DNA of 64,000 bases from Nitrosovibrio sp. Nv6 (lineage in GTDB: Bacteria; Pseudomonadota; Gammaproteobacteria; Burkholderiales; Nitrosomonadaceae), in NCBI RefSeq assembly GCF_900110495.1, contig NZ_FODX01000001.1, forward strand, positions 496,001 to 560,000. The letters run 5' to 3'. The notes below the pieces were generated by a model, which saw only the letters and a list, made by a program, of their open reading frames with translations, did no database searches and was not told the origin of the DNA. Numbering within the stretch: the first letter of the stretch is position 1; each line of letters starts with the position of its first letter. Both the position numbers and the translations under genes were made by a program. Shown here piece after piece: positions 1-7,316 of this stretch.

Positions 1-1
1 G

Positions 2-100
2 GTAATCCTGAAAGATGACCACGTCGTTGAGTACGGCCCTGGACGAACGCATCAGCGTGGTTCCGGCGCCACGCCTTTTGTAAGAATGCCGCCCCGGTAA
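2..100 (+). CDS. C-terminal fragment of a gene cut by the window edge
   Basis: An open frame enters from the left edge and stops at a TAA at 98-100, giving 32 residues that end in RMPPR. The piece is hydrophilic and includes DDHVVEYGPGRTHQRG. I do not recognise the family. It may be the end of a real protein or a chance open frame, because no start or domain can be seen. Confidence 0.25.
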   Translation, partial: VILKDDHVVEYGPGRTHQRGSGATPFVRMPPR

Positions 101-160
101 GAGCACACTCAAACGCTTTGGCGGCGGAGGTCATACTCCACACCGGCTCGAACCCCGCCG

Positions 161-213
161 CTTGTAATCCCTACAAGTTTTTCCTTGACAATTACAAGTT
201 TTACTTGTAATAT
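161..213 (+). promoter_or_regulatory. sigma-70 promoter overlapped by phased TACAAG/CTTGTA operators
   Basis: A consensus -35 TTGACA (185-190), a 17-base spacer and a near-consensus -10 TAATAT (208-213) form a strong promoter reading right. The spacer and -10 lie inside a perfect inverted repeat with 8-base arms, TTACAAGT (192-199) and ACTTGTAA (203-210). A second dyad sits upstream: CTTGTA (161-166) and TACAAG (172-177). The four half-sites start at 161, 172, 193 and 204, spacings of 11, 21 and 11 bases, so they lie on about one face of the helix. This is what a dimeric repressor site looks like. The cognate regulator is not in the window and may lie to the left. Confidence 0.7.
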
Positions 214-278
214 GCTCCCTGTGCTGCAAAACATCTCCGAAGTTGGTTCGATGGTTGTTTACAGCACCCGCGAAACAG

Positions 279-445
279 ATGTGTAACCCGATTCGGCATA
301 GCCTCGATCCTGTAAGCCCCAGGCGGCGTGGAAAGACAAGCGGTTGGTGACGGAAAGGCGCAAAGAAATGTCCAGGCCGTGCCTGGCGCGGAACTCCGCC
401 CGGTTTGAAAGGGCGAAGCAACAGTGGAGAAAAAGTCGGGGCTAA
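279..445 (+). pseudogene. phage-like small basic protein, two overlapping frames (probable frameshift)
   Basis: An ATG frame at 279-350 gives 23 residues. Its TGA overlaps a GTG at 347 that opens a 32-residue basic frame ending at 445. The second frame stays open upstream to about 302, giving CKPQAAWKDKRLVTERRKEM, which looks like the continuous body of one protein. I therefore infer a single small, Lys/Arg-rich accessory gene of about 55 residues broken by a frameshift. Two translationally coupled micro-ORFs are the alternative. The composition recalls small phage or island proteins, but no function can be assigned. It lies directly downstream of the strong promoter at 185-213 and 3 bases before the next ORF. 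Confidence 0.35.
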
Positions 446-448
446 ATC

Positions 449-703
449 ATGGGAAAGGGGGCTGGGCGCTGGATGGGTTGGAAAGAATTGTGGACCGAAC
501 GTCGTCCAGCCCCCCTTAACCTTTCGGATACCGAAATACTGGACTGGCTCGGCGAATATTGCGATCAGGCGGTTTATAACCGCCCTTCCCCCCAATACCG
601 GGGCGGCTTCACTTTATACTGTGATGAAATCAGCACCAGCGGAGCAACCCTTCGCGAAGCGGTTTGCCTTGCGGCGGCGAAACTGGATGAATTGAACGAA
701 TAG
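449..703 (+). CDS. hypothetical phage/island-type small protein
   Basis: An 84-residue frame starts at ATG 449, three bases after the preceding micro-ORF stops. The first 20 residues are low-complexity and may not be native. From residue 24 the sequence is protein-like (LSDTEILDWLGEYCDQAVYN, later GGFTLYCDEISTSG and LREAVCLAAAKLDELNE) and resembles small conserved proteins found in proteobacterial prophages and islands. There is no catalytic motif. It may be co-transcribed from the promoter at 185-213. Function unknown. Confidence 0.5.
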   Translation: MGKGAGRWMGWKELWTERRPAPLNLSDTEILDWLGEYCDQAVYNRPSPQYRGGFTLYCDEISTSGATLREAVCLAAAKLDELNE

Positions 704-840
704 TGTTTTTTCGGTTATATACTTGGCAACCCAAGTAAATAATACCGTTAACGCGCCGCTTCCACCCCTCGTCGAGTTCTTCCGGATGCAGCAAAAATTC
801 ACATCCGCTACGGCGAATTTCAGTATTTACCGCATTATAT

Positions 841-871
841 TGTCAGGTTACGCTACGCTAACCCGACCTAC
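841..871 (+). repeat. REP-like hairpin, copy A
   Basis: This is an imperfect palindrome of about 31 bases built on GTTACGCTACGCTAACCCGA. Its reverse complement recurs at 974-1004 and a one-base variant at 1574-1604. It folds as a GC-rich stem with a tiny loop. It sits outside the RAYT gene, in the gene-free stretch 704-973, which otherwise shows nothing. Confidence 0.75.
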
Positions 872-973
872 CCCTAAATTTCGAACCGCGATTTGAGGAT
901 TCGAAAGGCCATGGAATCGGTTGTTTCCGTCATGTTTCTGCGAATACCCAATTCGTCGATGATCTTGTAACTT

Positions 974-1004
974 GTAGGTCGGGTTAGCGTAGCGTAACCC
1001 GACA
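974..1004 (-). repeat. REP-like hairpin, copy B, at the 3' side of the RAYT gene
   Basis: This is the reverse complement of copy A, reading GTAGGTCGGGTTAGCGTAGC and onward on the plus strand. It lies just past the stop of the transposase frame and is inverted relative to copy C at 1574-1604, so the pair brackets the transposase gene as in BIME-type arrangements. Confidence 0.8.
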
Positions 1005-1026
1005 ATGCCAAGCCCAATCCGCTCCG

Positions 1027-1562
1027 CTATTCATGCCCAATCCCTTCAAAATCCTTGCTGCCCTGCCCCCAATCGGGTGCATATACCCCTGATCTGACGT
1101 ACTGATGAAAACTGGAATACGGCCACTCAATTGCCGACGAAACCAGACCATGCTTGACGGGATTAAAATGAATGTAATCCATATGCCGGGCACTATCGGC
1201 CTCGTCCCGGAAACATGTTCCCAATAGCGGTGCTGCCATATTGCTTCTTCCCTTTTTGCTGTTATGCCACCGTTGTTCGCTATTCGCAAAACTGGATCGC
1301 AATGCTTGGTGAACCATGTCTTGATTAACCTCCAGCAGATTGCAAAATCAGCATCTCCCGCCGGTAGCGACCACATGCAATGCAGGTGATCAGGAAGAAC
1401 CACTATGGCGTCCAAATTCAAAGGATGGCGTGCGCGCGCAGTTCGGAATGCTATTCGCAGCACATCTACTGCCTCGACGGATGCGAATAACGGTCGGCGT
1501 TTCGCGGTCACGACCGTGAAAAAGAACGAACCGCCGGCAACCCATGCTCGTCTGTATCTCAT
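1027..1562 (-). pseudogene. REP-associated tyrosine transposase (RAYT, TnpA_REP/Y1), frameshifted
   Basis: RAYTs are single-copy HUH-type transposases that process REP hairpins. The first frame, starting at ATG 1562, carries the N-terminal half (FFFTVVTAKRRPLF) and the HUH motif in VLPDHLHCMW. The second half lies in another frame (about 1220 down to 1027), with FRDEADSARHMDYIHFNPVK and then EWPYSSFHQYVR. That segment contains the family signature DYIHFNPVKHG with the candidate catalytic tyrosine. The frames change within about 1205-1222. The whole would be about 178 residues, the usual family length. Inverted REP copies at 974-1004 and 1574-1604 flank it. A single indel, decay or a sequencing error could all explain the break. 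Confidence 0.85.
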
Positions 1563-1573
1563 TGATTGATCCT

Positions 1574-1604
1574 TGTCGGGTTACGCTGCGCTAACCCGAC
1601 CTAC
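1574..1604 (+). repeat. REP-like hairpin, copy C, at the 5' side of the RAYT gene
   Basis: It differs from copy A by a GCTGCG in place of GCTACG and by a G in the stem (TGTCGGG for TGTCAGG), which makes the stem fully paired. It lies 12 bases upstream of the RAYT start codon and is inverted relative to copy B. Confidence 0.8.
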
Positions 1605-1642
1605 ACCTATAATCATCGTTTACGAGCGTTATGACGCAGGTT

Positions 1643-2803
1643 TCAAAAGGAAACTCTACGGCTTATCGCCTCGGAATTTTCCGCTTCCCCAGAGGGAAAT
1701 ATCAATGGCGGAAGGCTTCCGAATCTCTTCCTTCTGGCTCCCCTTTCAACTACCGTTATGAAAACGTAATCGGGCTTGTAGATATCCACCAGCCGGGCAA
1801 ATATCTCGGGATGTGCCGCATCGTAATGGAGTTGCAGCGTTTCGGTGAAGGTTGCAGCCATGAAAGGAGCCATGGCCGTTCCGAAAGAATCGCGCAGCCA
1901 CAATATTCTCTTCTGATTCAGGGCGTTTTTCGACTTGACAAGTAACGGGCGCTGCGCGGTATGAATCTCCGGATTTCCGCCTGAATGCTTGAGGCGGCCC
2001 GTCTCGAAATCGTACTGCTCGGTTTCAATCGGCAGCTTGCTGATGATATCGACGACCACTTCGTTATCCCGCAATGTTTCCTTCAACCTCAGGAATTTTG
2101 CCAAATCTCCCCCCTGGCGATCACCGGTGCTCGAAATACGCACGTCCCGCTCGGTAAGCCAGTTCAGCCCTGCTTCAGTGCGGCCAATCTCCGTCTGGAA
2201 AGCATGAAATGCCACCCAGGCTCCCAGACTGTTCCAATGAGTATCCGTTTTGTAGTAGAGGGACTCCGAAAACCGGGACTTTGCTGTTCTCAGCGCGGTT
2301 CTCGTATCAACGTAGAGTCCTTGGCTGACGTTAGCCAACAAGGTGTCCGTTGCAGACGCGGAGGCAGGTTGTGCCCAGTCAGGAAGAAACTCGGGATAGA
2401 TGCTTCCCTTGTCGGGTCCCAGCATGACCCGGAACGTACTGACGCCTTTGAGATTCAACCACTGGCTCCAGGATTCCGTTGCGTGACCGATTATCCTGGC
2501 GATTTCCGCATCCTCGACAGTTGCACCCCGGCGTCCGGCGGTGATCGTATTTTCGTATTTCTCCCCAAGGTAGAGCCAGTCGTCTTTTCCTATCAATACC
2601 TGATCCGGATTAGTGGAAATTCCATGCGGATAAAAGAAACGGCTCAGGAAGGCTGAGGCAAAATCGAAGTTGTAGAGTACAGAAGCTCTCCACCATTCCT
2701 GTTCCCCCTTTTTCTCTCCATTTCCCAGATTCAGGTTGATTGCCGGAACAACCGCCAGCGCAAGCAAGGCGACTCCGACAAACATGAAAACCTGTTTTTT
2801 CAT
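1643..2803 (-). CDS. AlgX/AlgJ-like SGNH-fold O-acetyltransferase
   Basis: This is a 386-residue periplasmic protein of the alginate O-acetylation (AlgX/AlgJ, DHHW) family, which works with a membrane AlgI partner to acetylate extracellular polysaccharide. I start at ATG 2803 (MKKQVFMFVG) because it begins a membrane/signal segment (residues 2-22) and sits 10 bases after the upstream gene stops. A longer frame would run back into that gene. Family motifs are WLYLGE (about residue 78), YYKTDTHWNSLGAW with the catalytic Asp-His pair, and LRDSFGTAMAPF with the nucleophile serine. It forms a two-gene operon with the MBOAT gene at 2814-4292. The polysaccharide substrate cannot be read from sequence; no alginate synthesis genes are in the window. 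Confidence 0.82.
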   Translation of the reverse strand: MKKQVFMFVGVALLALAVVPAINLNLGNGEKKGEQEWWRASVLYNFDFASAFLSRFFYPHGISTNPDQVLIGKDDWLYLGEKYENTITAGRRGATVEDAEIARIIGHATESWSQWLNLKGVSTFRVMLGPDKGSIYPEFLPDWAQPASASATDTLLANVSQGLYVDTRTALRTAKSRFSESLYYKTDTHWNSLGAWVAFHAFQTEIGRTEAGLNWLTERDVRISSTGDRQGGDLAKFLRLKETLRDNEVVVDIISKLPIETEQYDFETGRLKHSGGNPEIHTAQRPLLVKSKNALNQKRILWLRDSFGTAMAPFMAATFTETLQLHYDAAHPEIFARLVDIYKPDYVFITVVERGARRKRFGSLPPLIFPSGEAENSEAISRRVSF

Positions 2804-2813
2804 GGCGACCAGC

Positions 2814-4292
2814 TTAAAAATTGAAGTAAAGAAATACCGAGCTTGTCGTTGCCATCGTGAAATGCATCGCGATGCAAAACAACAGAAGCGCGCCCGACAG
2901 TTTTGCCGTGCCATGACCGCCTGCCATCAACTCGAACGAATTCTTCTGGCTGATAATTCCCAGCGTGAGCATGATCGCACTGAAGCAGAGTACGTTCGCG
3001 GCAAGACCTGCCGGCAGCCATCTCAGAAGATAATCCGAAAACCAGCCGCCCCACACCAGGCTGTCCGCCGGTATGTCTATTGCCGAAAAATTCAGAACCG
3101 AGTCGAGGTCCGCCATTCCGCGTATCACCCTGAGCGCGTCATCAGGGGTGCTGGCTCGAAAGAAAACCCAGCTGATGTTGATGAAGTTGAACGTCAGCAG
3201 CCATGCCGCCGCTTTGGGCATGCTCAAGCCCAGCCCGCTCCATGCCCGATGAACAACCAGCGCAGCACCGTGAAGCGCGCCCCATATGACGAACATCCAG
3301 CTCGCGCCATGCCAGAGGCCGCCCAAAATAAAGGTCGCCATGAGGTTGAAGTAGACGCGCGGTGCGGAGCAACGGCTGCCGCCCAGTGGAATGTAGAGAT
3401 AATCGCGCAGGTAGCGGCTAAGCGTCATATGCCATCTTCTCCAGAAATCCTGTATGTCCAATGCCTGGTAAGGAGAATTGAAATTGATCGGCAGCCATAT
3501 ATTGAACAGCAGCGCCGCGCCGATCGCCATATCGCAGTAACCGCTGAAATCGAAATAGAGCTGGAATGTATACGAGAGACTCGTTGCCCAGGCACTGAAA
3601 AAATCAAGCGTCTTTCCGCCATCGAATCCGGCATCTGCCCAAACCGCAAAGGTATCCGCGATGACCACCTTCTTGAACAGACCGATACTGAAAATGAACA
3701 GACCAAGGGCGATATTCCGGTAACGCACCGCCAGCGTCCAGCGAGATGCGAATTGCGACATCATTTCGCGGTGATGCAAAATTGGACCCGCTATCAGGTG
3801 AGGAAAGAAGGTCACAAACAACGCATAGTTGAGGAAATCGTATTCCTTGGCTTCCCCCCGGTAGCTATCCACGAGATAAGCGATTTGTGTGAATGTAAAG
3901 AAACTGATACCTAACGGCAGCAGGATCTGAGGCAAATTCAAACCAATGTCGAATGCGGTGTTGATATTGTCGATCAGAAAGTCGGCGTACTTGAAATAGC
4001 CAAGCAAACCAAGATTCGCAACAATGCCGGCGCCCAGAACAAAACGGGGTGAAAACCACGAGCGACTCGATGCCGGATCCCGGGAAAGACTTGTGCCGAC
4101 GGCAAAATTGAAAAATATGGAACCCAGAAGAAGCGGCAGGTAAGCAATGTTCCAGTAGGCGTAAAAGAACAGGCTCACAGCCACCAGCCATGCCTTGCCC
4201 GCGAGGACAAGTCGAAGTCTATTCAGGAAGAAGTAGCCGAAGAACGCCAGTGGTAGAAATAGCAGAATGAACTTCGGAGAGCTAAAAATCAT
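2814..4292 (-). CDS. AlgI-like membrane-bound O-acyltransferase (MBOAT)
   Basis: A 492-residue polytopic protein of the AlgI/DltB/PatA MBOAT family, which passes acetyl groups across the inner membrane to a periplasmic transferase. The N-terminus IFSSPKFILLFLPLAFFGYF is typical of AlgI-type proteins. The conserved region QDFWRRWHMTLSRYLRDYLY and the motif LWHGASWMFVIWG hold the two conserved histidines. Length fits the family (about 470-520). It is the first gene of a pair with the AlgX-like gene 10 bases downstream, so acetylation of an exopolysaccharide is the likely job. PatA/PatB-type peptidoglycan acetylation is an alternative. Confidence 0.88.
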   Translation of the reverse strand: MIFSSPKFILLFLPLAFFGYFFLNRLRLVLAGKAWLVAVSLFFYAYWNIAYLPLLLGSIFFNFAVGTSLSRDPASSRSWFSPRFVLGAGIVANLGLLGYFKYADFLIDNINTAFDIGLNLPQILLPLGISFFTFTQIAYLVDSYRGEAKEYDFLNYALFVTFFPHLIAGPILHHREMMSQFASRWTLAVRYRNIALGLFIFSIGLFKKVVIADTFAVWADAGFDGGKTLDFFSAWATSLSYTFQLYFDFSGYCDMAIGAALLFNIWLPINFNSPYQALDIQDFWRRWHMTLSRYLRDYLYIPLGGSRCSAPRVYFNLMATFILGGLWHGASWMFVIWGALHGAALVVHRAWSGLGLSMPKAAAWLLTFNFINISWVFFRASTPDDALRVIRGMADLDSVLNFSAIDIPADSLVWGGWFSDYLLRWLPAGLAANVLCFSAIMLTLGIISQKNSFELMAGGHGTAKLSGALLLFCIAMHFTMATTSSVFLYFNF

Positions 4293-4691
4293 CTGTCCGT
4301 AACATATCTTTATAGATTAACCAGGTGTGTTGCCTTGGCCGGAATCAATATTTACGGCCGAATTTCCGGTTGTATTAAGCGAGAATTCGCGGATGACAAA
4401 GGCTTCCGCACACTGGTTCTTCATGACGAAGCCAGACTATGGCTTCACGGGTTCAAATGAATGCAGTTCAGACCTCGGGCGTATCCGCGTATTCGCGGCC
4501 TGGCTCCGAATCAAGACGTTGCCATCGTATTGTTGCGCTTGCCCATTTTGCTGATACAAGGCTGTTTGGGATTGTACGCAAATTGAACTCGCAATGCTCG
4601 GGAAATTTCGAAGATGTCTTACGTGGTGCCGCGACTGCCCGCGACCTTGGCCAAATGAAGGAGGCCGATTTTGCCCGATTGAAATGAAGTA
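4293..4691 (+). other. gene-poor stretch with one doubtful ORF
   Basis: Between the AlgI start and the VOC gene there is no convincing gene. A plus-strand frame at 4439-4687 (82 residues) ends in RGAATARDLGQMKEADFARL, which looks protein-like, while its first half does not. It may be a remnant of a lost gene or chance. The promoter of the acetylation operon must lie near 4293-4400, but I see no clear -35/-10 there. Confidence 0.3.
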
Positions 4692-4752
4692 CTACCTGCT
4701 AGCAATAACAGGTAGCCACTGGAGGCGAGTCATATGACTGCCCGCCCTCCAG
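4692..4752 (-). terminator. tandem hairpins after the VOC gene
   Basis: Two stem-loops follow the stop of the minus-strand VOC gene. The nearer has arms CTGGAGG (4719-4725) and CCTCCAG (4746-4752), enclosing the perfect palindrome AGTCATATGACT. The farther has arms CTACCTG (4692-4698) and CAGGTAG (4709-4715). Neither has a proper T-run, so termination or 3'-end protection is inferred from position only. Confidence 0.4.
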
Positions 4753-4753
4753 C

Positions 4754-5200
4754 TCAAGGCTCGATTCCTTTCTTCCGCAGTTCCGCTTGCGCCTCTTCGC
4801 TCTTGTCCAGATCCAAACCCATGTACTTCAGCACTGCGTCAGTCTTGGTAAATTGCAGGTCGCGGTACTCTACCACCTGGATGCGGTTGCCCCACGGATC
4901 GAGGAAGTCGAGCCTGGCGCCTTCCAGCATCGTGGCGCCCGCCATTTCCGCGAGTTCTCGTACGCGGGAACGGTCATCGACGACCAGGCCGAAATGCCTT
5001 TGGTCGTCTGCGCTCTGTGATCGCCCCTCCATGAGCGCGATGAACTGATCGCCCATGTCGATGAAAGCGGCGACTTGACCGCGGCCCCTTAATTTGAATG
5101 TGAAGATGCGACCGTAAAAGTCCAGCGCCTCCTCGATATTTCCCACCTCAAGCGCGACGTGGTTGACACCGACAATATGCGGTTTCGTTTGCTCGTCCAT
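4754..5200 (-). CDS. VOC-superfamily (glyoxalase/dioxygenase-like) protein
   Basis: A 148-residue single-module vicinal oxygen chelate protein. It opens with the classic beta strand GVNHVALEVGNIEEALDFYG, where the His (about residue 14) is a metal ligand position, and carries LDFLDPWGNRIQVVEY near residue 105, where the final Glu is the second typical ligand. In between is FGLVVDD, with a third candidate ligand in RHFG. Known relatives include glyoxalase I, fosfomycin-resistance and ring-cleavage enzymes; nothing here decides among them. It is monocistronic, divergent from the DUF1624 gene and followed by tandem hairpins. Confidence 0.8.
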   Translation of the reverse strand: MDEQTKPHIVGVNHVALEVGNIEEALDFYGRIFTFKLRGRGQVAAFIDMGDQFIALMEGRSQSADDQRHFGLVVDDRSRVRELAEMAGATMLEGARLDFLDPWGNRIQVVEYRDLQFTKTDAVLKYMGLDLDKSEEAQAELRKKGIEP

Positions 5201-5432
5201 GTTTTTTTCCCCCGGGTGACTTACACTGTTTGATTGCGGAGAATCTTTCCCTGTCTATTTCAGGTTTGCCATTTTACGCTTTGCCGGCGATGTAACAACT
5301 ACAGCTGCTTATGATATCCGCTGCCCTGCCCTCACCCCTTCCTCACCCTGAAGATCAAATTTTTAGAGCGACTCTTCAGGAACCACCTGCAAGACGTTCC
5401 CAATGGGGAGATAATTCAACCTCAAGGAGCAT

Positions 5433-6638
5433 GTGAAAGGTTTCATGCTGAACAATGCTTCCCCAATGACTTCTTCCGCGCCATCCACGTCCTACATCGC
5501 GTCGGTGGATCTCATGCGTGGGCTGGTAATCGTACTCATGGCGCTTGACCACGTACGCGGGTTTTTCACTGAGGCCGACTTCAGCTCGACCGATCTTTCC
5601 CGCACAGATTGGGCCCTTTTTCTTACCCGCTGGATCACGCATCTTTGCGCGCCGACTTTTGTCTTCCTCGCAGGCACCAGCGCTTTTCTATCGGCTGCTC
5701 GCGGTATGGATCATCGTCAGCTTGCCGGCCGATTATTTTACCGGGGGCTCTGGCTCGTTATTCTCGAGGTTACGGTTGTACGTTTTTCCTGGTATTTCAA
5801 CCTCGATTATAGCCAAATGAGCTTGCAGGTCATCTGGGCGCTGGGCTGGTCGATGGTCGTACTTTCCGCACTGAGCTATCTCCCTTTATGGGCGATAGCC
5901 AGCATCGGTGCTGTCATGATTTTTGGCCACAACCTGCTGGATGGCCTGGATGACATATGGCTCGAGGAATTTCAGACGGCGGAAGACAGGCTCGAATGGC
6001 AGGGATGGCTGCTCAGCGTGCTTCATATTCAGCGCTACCCGGTAATCTATCCCCTCATTCCCTGGATTGGGGTGATGGCGACGGGTTATGCCTTTGGCCC
6101 CGTCATGCAATGGCCATTAACTGTAAGGAGAAAGGCAGCGCTCGGATGGGGAATCCTTCTCATTGCAGCCTTCGTCATCCTGCGCACGTACAATAGCTAT
6201 GGCGACCCCTCGCCATGGTCACCGCAGGAAACCACTCTGTTCACACTGCTTTCGTTTGTCAACACCACGAAATATCCTCCTTCGCTGCTGTATCTGCTGA
6301 TGACCCTGGGATTGATGTTCATTCTGCTTTCAGCATTTGAGCAGGCGCATGGCGCTCAACGCGCAATCGGACGTTTTTTTATCACTTTTGGACGCGTGCC
6401 CTTGTTTTTTTACCTTCTTCATCTATATGTCATTCACGTGCTGGCCCTCATCGTCGCATATGGGATGAGTGGGAATCTCTATTCCTCGTCTTCCCAATTT
6501 CCTTCCTGGTGGGGATTCGGTCTTCCCGTCGTCTACCTGATCTGGATAGGGGTGGTTATGCTGTTCTATCCGGTCTGCCGGTGGTTTGCGGCGGTGAAGT
6601 CGCGCCACAAGGGCCGCCGGTGGACGCCTTATATCTAG
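5433..6638 (+). CDS. DUF1624 / HGSNAT-like polytopic membrane protein
   Basis: A 401-residue inner-membrane protein with about ten hydrophobic helices. It begins the domain with SVDLMRGLVIVLMALDHVRG, the signature of the DUF1624/heparan-alpha-glucosaminide N-acetyltransferase catalytic-like family. The conserved Asp-His in ALDHVR fits the acyltransferase idea, and PLFFYLLHLYVIH near residue 320 is the second family signature. The GTG start at 5433 is chosen because AAGGAG lies five bases upstream; ATG 5445 is possible. No partner gene is nearby and the substrate is unknown. The family is known for transmembrane acetyl transfer in eukaryotes, with few bacterial examples characterised. Confidence 0.8.
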   Translation: MKGFMLNNASPMTSSAPSTSYIASVDLMRGLVIVLMALDHVRGFFTEADFSSTDLSRTDWALFLTRWITHLCAPTFVFLAGTSAFLSAARGMDHRQLAGRLFYRGLWLVILEVTVVRFSWYFNLDYSQMSLQVIWALGWSMVVLSALSYLPLWAIASIGAVMIFGHNLLDGLDDIWLEEFQTAEDRLEWQGWLLSVLHIQRYPVIYPLIPWIGVMATGYAFGPVMQWPLTVRRKAALGWGILLIAAFVILRTYNSYGDPSPWSPQETTLFTLLSFVNTTKYPPSLLYLLMTLGLMFILLSAFEQAHGAQRAIGRFFITFGRVPLFFYLLHLYVIHVLALIVAYGMSGNLYSSSSQFPSWWGFGLPVVYLIWIGVVMLFYPVCRWFAAVKSRHKGRRWTPYI

Positions 6639-6914
6639 CGGGGACGACTGGCGCCGCTCTCATCGCGAAGTGATTGCAATCGCAAATCAGATTGCCCGGG
6701 GCGCTAGCTGGCAGCTGTCCGTCATGCTCGAGCAGCACGGCAAAAATGACAACCATGATGACTCCTCATTTATCCCATCGGATTGCGGATAGCCGATACG
6801 CTTTCTATAGGGATACCGGTAGCTTGCCGGTTCTCCTGCTTATGTGCGCTAGCCCACAAAAAAGAAACATTCGCTTTGCTACACTGGCGCTTTATTTTGG
6901 CGACAGGAGTTTTT

Positions 6915-7181
6915 ATGGATGACGATCTTTTTCAATTTCCGATTACGGGATGGGAAGTAAAAACAGAGCCGATTGATGGTTTGCTCTCTGTTCGCTTTCC
7001 ATTTCTGGCTCATGAGCAGCAGAAACTGGCTGAAGCTGACCCGGGCAGGCCATACATAATGCAAACAGAGCAGGCTCGCGAGTTCCGGGACGCGCTGTCC
7101 AGGGCGATTGAACGTATCGAAAACCAGGAATTCGCTTCGCCGTTATTTGCGGAAGTGCCGGGAGAACAATTCAGCTACTGA
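6915..7181 (+). CDS. BssS-like biofilm/signal regulator family protein
   Basis: An 88-residue acidic protein. ATG 6915 is chosen over upstream in-frame starts because ACAGGAG lies just before it and the sequence before is not protein-like. The body matches the layout of E. coli BssS: a PxxGW motif (PITGWEV), a strand (GLLSVRFPFL), then an MQTEQAREFRDALSRAIERI helix corresponding to the LTTDVARQFISILEAGIAKI region of BssS. BssS is linked to biofilm formation and indole/AI-2 uptake signalling in enterobacteria; its molecular role is unclear. The gene stands alone, with about 275 unremarkable bases before it. Confidence 0.6.
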   Translation: MDDDLFQFPITGWEVKTEPIDGLLSVRFPFLAHEQQKLAEADPGRPYIMQTEQAREFRDALSRAIERIENQEFASPLFAEVPGEQFSY

Positions 7182-7316
7182 TCGGGCAGACGTCTTTGTA
7201 CGCTTGCCGACTTACGTAAACAAGACGTAAGCGCCTGGTAAATACGCGGTTCGAATCCAGTCGAATTTACCCAAGGTGAGCGGCGCCCTCGACATCCCTT
7301 CTACCGTGATCGACCC

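Noticed and set aside
2736..3914. Long plus-strand ORF opposite the MBOAT gene
   Set aside because: It is antisense to a clearly conserved acyltransferase and its sequence is low-complexity, charged and without domain features.
6556..6756. Minus-strand ORF with GAGGAG before ATG, starting VVIFAVLLEHDG
   Set aside because: The first residues recall an antibiotic-monooxygenase-type N-terminus, but the rest is not protein-like and it overlaps the end of the DUF1624 gene.
7240..7275. tRNA-like T-arm sequence GGTTCGAATCC
   Set aside because: Flanking bases pair at only two positions and there is no acceptor, D or anticodon arm in the 60 bases before it.
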